NCBI RefSeq assembly: GCF_025979885.1 | Contig: NZ_CP110139.1 | Location: 3,554,001-3,618,000, forward strand | Source of the DNA: Hymenobacter sp. YIM 151500-1 | GTDB taxonomy: Bacteria; Bacteroidota; Bacteroidia; Cytophagales; Hymenobacteraceae | Length of the DNA: 64,000 nucleotides | Direction of reading: 5' to 3' | Shown here: in pieces, positions 59,872-64,000 of the stretch | How the letters are laid out: each line of letters begins with the position of its first letter | How positions within the stretch are numbered: position 1 is the stretch's first letter | Translations under genes and position numbers: made by a program | Notes under the pieces: model-generated | Seen by the model: only the letters and a program-made list of their open reading frames with translations | The model's database searches: none | What the model was told of the DNA's origin: nothing

Positions 59872-60387
59872 ACCGGAGATGCACTGAAGCGTGGCACAAA
59901 AGGAAAAGAACCGGAAGCGTAAGGTGTTTTCATAGGCAGGTGCAATTGTAGTAACCAATATAAATTGATTTTCTGTCAAATGTTCAAGCACGTTGAAAAA
60001 CGTAGTCGGTAAACATAAGTTACTTCTGTTTTTGTATAAAATATAGATAAAACTACGGATGAGCTTATTGGCTTATTCAGGGACATTACGCCTGACACAG
60101 CTACACCCAGAGAGTAAGGAAGGCCACGGAGAGGCAGTTTGGCAGCGCTTCTAAAAAGGTGGCTTACGGCCAGCTGGCGGAGGGGAATGCAGAAGCGAAG
60201 CGGCTGGCGGTTGGTAGCTGCTGACCAGGCAAGTGCTGCGTAAAACCAGCTGTCAGAATCTGCGTCAGCTCAACAAAAACCGCCTCAACAGTACCAAAAA
60301 CAGCTTTTTTTGTGAATCCTGGTTGGGGACGCTACGTACATACAGGCACCTAATTGCAGTTCCTTTCACTTCAAAACAACCACTCAC
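59872..60387. other. Gene-free, moderately AT-rich region
   Basis: No gene, repeat or clear terminator recognised between the basic-protein gene and hsp20. It may hold the hsp20 promoter; no TAnnTTTG match was noticed close to the start. Confidence 0.4.
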
Positions 60388-61023
60388 ATGGCTATTCAAA
60401 AGTATCAGGACGCATTCTCGGACCTAGCTTCGTCGAGCTTCAGCACCATGCTTGACCGGTTCTTTAACGATTCGTTGGCTTCGCGCGGGCGGGTAAGCAG
60501 CTTCTCGCCCCACGTGGATGCGTACGAGACGGAAAAGAGCTACGAAATTGAAGCGGCATTACCCGGCATGAAGCGGGAAGACATCAAGGTGGACTTCCAC
60601 CAGGGCCGCCTTTCCATTTCCGGGGAGCGGCAGTTTCGCAACGAGCGGAATGACCGGCGCTACCACGTAGTAGAAAGCTCTTTCGGCTCGTTCCAGCGCT
60701 CTTTCGTGCTGCCCGACACGGTAGATGCCAGCGGCATTCAAGCCACGTTTGAAGACGGCATGCTGCGCGTGAGCGTACCCAAAGACCAGCAAAAAACCAT
60801 GCGCCACCAGATTGAGGTACGAGGCGGCCAGAACGGCTCTGTCAACCCCGGCCAGATGTCGGAGCGCGTGGGCCAGCAGGCCACCGATGTTACCGTGCAG
60901 CAGGGTGATTCCTCCACCACGAGCGTAAACAGCCCGGATGCCGGCAGCAACCACGACAGAGGAAGCTTTGACCCCGCAACCGAAATGGAAAGCCGGCCCC
61001 AAAGCTCGGGAGTAGGCGCATAA
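60388..61023 (+). CDS. Hsp20/alpha-crystallin small heat-shock protein
   Basis: 211 aa. Crystallin domain from about residue 40: VDAYETEKSYEIEAALPGMKREDIKV ... GRLSISGERQ ... SFQRSFVLPDTVDASGIQATFEDGMLRVSVPK. A long hydrophilic C-terminal tail (Gln/Ser/Asp-rich, ~70 aa) exceeds the family norm. ATP-independent holdase; stress regulation likely. Terminator follows. Confidence 0.93.
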   Translation: MAIQKYQDAFSDLASSSFSTMLDRFFNDSLASRGRVSSFSPHVDAYETEKSYEIEAALPGMKREDIKVDFHQGRLSISGERQFRNERNDRRYHVVESSFGSFQRSFVLPDTVDASGIQATFEDGMLRVSVPKDQQKTMRHQIEVRGGQNGSVNPGQMSERVGQQATDVTVQQGDSSTTSVNSPDAGSNHDRGSFDPATEMESRPQSSGVGA

Positions 61024-61046
61024 GCAGCCCCTGTAATACTGTAGTG

Positions 61047-61080
61047 AAAAGCCCTTCCTGCACGCAGGAAGGGCTTTTTT
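61047..61080 (+). terminator. hsp20 terminator
   Basis: AAAAGCCCTTCCTG / CAGGAAGGGCTTTT, 14-bp stem with T-run. Confidence 0.9.
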
Positions 61081-61104
61081 AATGAATGAAAATACGCTGA
61101 CCTG

Positions 61105-61227
61105 GTCCTGCTGAGCGGGGCCAAAGCACCCCTGCCGAGAGTAGTTACAACTGTGTAAACGAAGCGGGAAAGCTGCTTGCTTCCAGCGAACCTGCGTTTA
61201 GCCAGCAAACGCCAGATAAATCAGGAT
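61105..61227. repeat. Family A repeat, diverged copy 6
   Basis: Left GTCCTGCTGAGCGGGGCC (61105 on), right ACGCCAGATAAATCAGGAT (to 61227). The centre includes AAGCGGGAAAGCTGCTTGC. The remaining part of 61024-61432 has no gene. Confidence 0.6.
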
Positions 61228-61432
61228 ACGGCCACCCAGACAGTCGCCCGCCAGATGGGCTCAGTAGGACGATTATTCGACCTCCTCAGTAGCCTCAGCA
61301 CCAACCAGGTTCAGGCCAGGTCCGGGGGTGTTTTGGCTTGCAGGGTGGGAAGCGAGGCCAGCGGGTAATGCGTTTGGATGGGCTGGGAAGTAAGGGCGGC
61401 TGGCAAGCCGGTGTGCACAGCTCCAGCAGAGC

Positions 61433-61858
61433 CTAGCGCTGGGCTACCAGCCAGCGCACGGCTTCGCCTTCATCCGTAAACTGATTCAGGGAGCAGTAGT
61501 CGCCGTGGGTGTAAGGCAGGGAGGGGAGGGTGTCGTCCTGCACCTGGTCGAGCTGGTAGGGGGCCAGCAGGAAGGCCAGGTACACGTGGGCATGCAGATG
61601 CTGGCGCAGCGCCGGGTAAAACTCCTCCGTCAGCCAATGCACGTCGCGGGCGTCTACCTGCACGCGGCGGCGCGAGTCAACCAGCCAGCGGCAGCAACTG
61701 TCGCAGGAAGTGGCGGCGTAGCGGAGCAGAGTTTGGTAGCCGGCGCGCAGCTCCGAGGAAGACGTGGGCCGCGTCCAGCGGGCCGCCACCAGGCCCAGGT
61801 CGGAGCGGTGGGTGAGGTGCAGAAAGTCGGCGAGGCTGCTGGTAGAGAAGTCAGACAT
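61433..61858 (-). CDS. Hypothetical protein, paralogue of the one at 56127
   Basis: 141 aa from ATG 61858 (MSDFSTSSLADFLHL). HRSDLGLVAARWTRPTSS, WLVDSRRR, WLTEEFYPALR and DEGEAVRWLVAQR match the 56127 gene. It has extra Cys (SCDSCC). STAS-like fold suspected. Confidence 0.6.
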   Translation of the reverse strand: MSDFSTSSLADFLHLTHRSDLGLVAARWTRPTSSSELRAGYQTLLRYAATSCDSCCRWLVDSRRRVQVDARDVHWLTEEFYPALRQHLHAHVYLAFLLAPYQLDQVQDDTLPSLPYTHGDYCSLNQFTDEGEAVRWLVAQR

Positions 61859-62065
61859 GCAAATAGGGTAAAGAAGCGGGCTACGCGCGCCCAGACGTGT
61901 GCCCGATACGGCGGAGGTTGAGTTTGGGTTTGTGCGGGCCTGGGGTGCCGGCTGCGGCCCGCATTTCAGCTTTTGCACCGGGCGCTACGTAAGGAACCGG
62001 AACCTGCTACCTTGCACCAGTCGGCTCCCGCGGGGGCGGGCGGCTACAGCTTCGTTGCGACTCGT

Positions 62066-64000
62066 ATGACCAAAACCGTATTCATTGCTTCGGCCGAGCC
62101 GCACAGCGGCAAGTCGTTGGTGGCGCTGGGCCTGGTGAACATGCTGCTGGGCCGGGCCCAGAAAGTCGGCTACTTCCGGCCCATTATCAACGAAACCGCC
62201 GATGGGCACTCCGACGGCCACATTGACACGGTGGTGCGGCACTTTCAGCTGCCCCTCGACTACGACGCCACCTACGCCTACACCCGGCCCCAGGCCATGC
62301 AACTACTGGAGGCCGGCCGCCAGGGCGACATCATCGACACGGTGATTCGCAAGTTCAAAAGCCTGGAAGACACCTACGACTTCACGGTGGTGGAGGGCAG
62401 CGACTTTCAGGGCGAGGGCACGGCCTTCGAGTTCGACGCCAACTTGTCGATTGCCAAAAACCTGGGCGCCCCGGTGCTGCTAGTGGTGTCGGGGGCAGGC
62501 AAAACCACGGCCCAGCTGGTCAACGCCCTGCTCACGATGTGGCGCAGCGTGGAGGGCCGCGAAATACAGGTGCTGGCCGCCGTGGCTAACCGCGTGGCCC
62601 CCGACCAGGTGGCCGACGTGCAGAACCTCTTGCGGGCCCAGCTGCCGCCGGAAATCATCCTGGCCGTGATTCCGGCCGATAAGAACCTGCAAAACCCCAC
62701 GGTCAGGGAAATCTACGAGCAGGTGGGCGGCAAGGTGCTGTTGGGCGAGCAGCACCTGGGCAACCAGGTCGACCATTTCATTACCGGGGCCATGCAGGTG
62801 CCTAACTTCCTGACCCGCCTCGAAGAAAACGTGCTTATCGTGACGCCCGGCGACCGGGGCGACATTGTTATTGCCGCTCAGCAGGCCAACCTCTCGGCCA
62901 ACTACCCGCGGGTGGCGGGGCTGGTGCTCACCGGCGGCCTGGAGCCCGAAGAGCCCGTGCTGCGCCTGCTCGAAGGCCTCGAAACCGTGGTGCCCGTGCT
63001 GGCCGTATCCGCTGGCACCTTTCTCACCACCACCCGCATCGGGGCCATTCAGGCGCTCATCTCCCCCGACAACCCCCGGAGAACCCGCCTCGCCATCGAC
63101 ACCTTCAACCGGTACGTGGACGTGACGGCCTTGCAAGAGCGCATCGTCACGCTGGAGCCCGAAGGCCTGACGCCCCACATGTTTCAGTACCGGCTGCTGC
63201 AATGGGCCAAGAGCCAGCGCCGCCACATTGTGCTGCCCGAGGGAAACGACGACCGAATTTTGCGCGCGGCAGCCCGCCTGCTCACCGAAGACGTGGTGGA
63301 CCTCACCATCCTCGGCGACCCGGCCGCCATCCAGGCCGCCGCCAAGCGCCTGGGCCTCGACCTGGGCCGGGCCCGCCTGCTCGACCCGGTACGCTCGGAG
63401 GTCTACCCCGACTACGTGCAGACTCTGTTTGAGCTGCGCCAGCACAAAGGCGTGAACCTGGATATGGCCCGCGACCTGATGACGGACGTGTCTTACTTCG
63501 GGTCGATGATGGTGTATAAGGGCCACGCCGACGGCATGGTGTCGGGGGCGGTGCACACGACGCAGCACACCATCCGGCCGGCTCTTCAGTTCATTAAAAC
63601 GCGGCCGGGCGTGTCGGTGGTGTCGTCGGTGTTCTTCATGTGCCTGCCCGACCGGGTAGCGGTGTTCGGCGACTGTGCCGTGAACCCCAACCCCACGGCC
63701 GAGCAGCTGGCCGAAATTGCCATTTCCTCGGCCGAGAGCAGCCAGCGGTTCGGCATCGAGCCCCGCGTGGCCATGCTGTCGTACTCGTCGGGCACCTCCG
63801 GCGAGGGCGCCGACGTGGACAAAGTGCGCCAGGCCACCCAGCTCGTGCGCCAGCGCCGCCCCGACCTCAAAGTGGAAGGCCCCATCCAGTACGACGCCGC
63901 CGTGGACCCCATTGTGGGCCGCCAGAAGCTGCCTGGCTCCGAAGTGGCCGGCCAGGCCAGCGTCCTCATCTTCCCCGACCTCAACACCGGCAACAACACC
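62066..64000 (+). CDS. pta: Phosphate acetyltransferase, 3' end outside the window
   Basis: From ATG 62066 the frame is open for 645 codons to the window end. An N-terminal P-loop-like domain (ASAEPHSGKSLVALGLVNMLLG) and a DRTGG-type middle part are followed by the catalytic PTA domain (QWAKSQRRHIVLPEGNDDRIL, MVSGAVHTTQHTIRPALQFIKT, and SSGTSGEGADVDKVR). Long Pta type: acetyl-CoA + Pi to acetyl-P + CoA. The C-terminus is cut. Confidence 0.92.
   Translation, partial: MTKTVFIASAEPHSGKSLVALGLVNMLLGRAQKVGYFRPIINETADGHSDGHIDTVVRHFQLPLDYDATYAYTRPQAMQLLEAGRQGDIIDTVIRKFKSLEDTYDFTVVEGSDFQGEGTAFEFDANLSIAKNLGAPVLLVVSGAGKTTAQLVNALLTMWRSVEGREIQVLAAVANRVAPDQVADVQNLLRAQLPPEIILAVIPADKNLQNPTVREIYEQVGGKVLLGEQHLGNQVDHFITGAMQVPNFLTRLEENVLIVTPGDRGDIVIAAQQANLSANYPRVAGLVLTGGLEPEEPVLRLLEGLETVVPVLAVSAGTFLTTTRIGAIQALISPDNPRRTRLAIDTFNRYVDVTALQERIVTLEPEGLTPHMFQYRLLQWAKSQRRHIVLPEGNDDRILRAAARLLTEDVVDLTILGDPAAIQAAAKRLGLDLGRARLLDPVRSEVYPDYVQTLFELRQHKGVNLDMARDLMTDVSYFGSMMVYKGHADGMVSGAVHTTQHTIRPALQFIKTRPGVSVVSSVFFMCLPDRVAVFGDCAVNPNPTAEQLAEIAISSAESSQRFGIEPRVAMLSYSSGTSGEGADVDKVRQATQLVRQRRPDLKVEGPIQYDAAVDPIVGRQKLPGSEVAGQASVLIFPDLNTGNNT

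Overview
The window looks like chromosomal DNA of a GC-rich Bacteroidota, most likely a Hymenobacter-type member of the Cytophagales. The evidence is high-GC coding sequence, no visible Shine-Dalgarno signals, many starts preceded at short distance by a TAnnTTTG -7 element, a GH16 enzyme and an S8 peptidase with C-terminal type IX secretion (T9SS) sorting domains, a TatC with a Bacteroidota-type N-terminus, and a ribonucleotide reductase pair that closely resembles the eukaryotic enzyme. Both window ends cut a gene: a repeat protein at the left and phosphate acetyltransferase at the right. No tools were run, so family names come from reading the translations.

Layout. 0-13 kb: rlmI, a lipoprotein, a flavin monooxygenase, a TetR/DJ-1/SnoaL-like cluster with two matching candidate operators, a decayed aldo/keto reductase, a Tat-exported metallo-beta-lactamase-fold hydrolase, a GH16 glycosidase, an SGNH hydrolase, an SDR, a GNAT and an SRPBCC protein. 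13-24 kb: an S8 peptidase, a SNF2 helicase carrying an intein in its P-loop, an ABC permease, a methyltransferase and rbfA. 24-32 kb: a membrane protein, a large inverted-repeat element, rpiB, a 57-copy 9-bp tandem array, tatC, glyA, a sigma factor with a membrane partner, and a phosphatase. 32-46 kb: hydrophilic small proteins, a pterin dehydratase, two secreted unknowns, rsmI-lnt, an inositol monophosphatase, a radical SAM/SPASM protein, an initiator tRNA split by a group I intron with its own endonuclease gene, a BamA/TamA-like protein and hemW. 46-53 kb: an alpha/beta hydrolase, a cyclase, rplU-rpmA, nrdB and nrdA. 53-64 kb: an AT-rich orphan reverse transcriptase, a DUF433 protein, a candidate small RNA gene, aspA, two paralogous basic secreted peptides, hsp20, and pta (cut).

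The most notable content is selfish or accessory sequence inside housekeeping loci. There is a class 3 intein (Ala1, Trp/Cys/Thr triad, LAGLIDADG endonuclease) in the SNF2 Walker A motif. There is a group I intron between U33 and C34 of tRNA-fMet, encoding a PD-(D/E)XK endonuclease of the I-Ssp6803I type. There is a foreign-looking reverse transcriptase with a helical C-terminal region that could be a defence RT. There is also a dense population of short inverted-repeat-bounded intergenic elements of at least five sequence types. Several of these abut or supply stop codons, and one related sequence lies in frame inside lnt.
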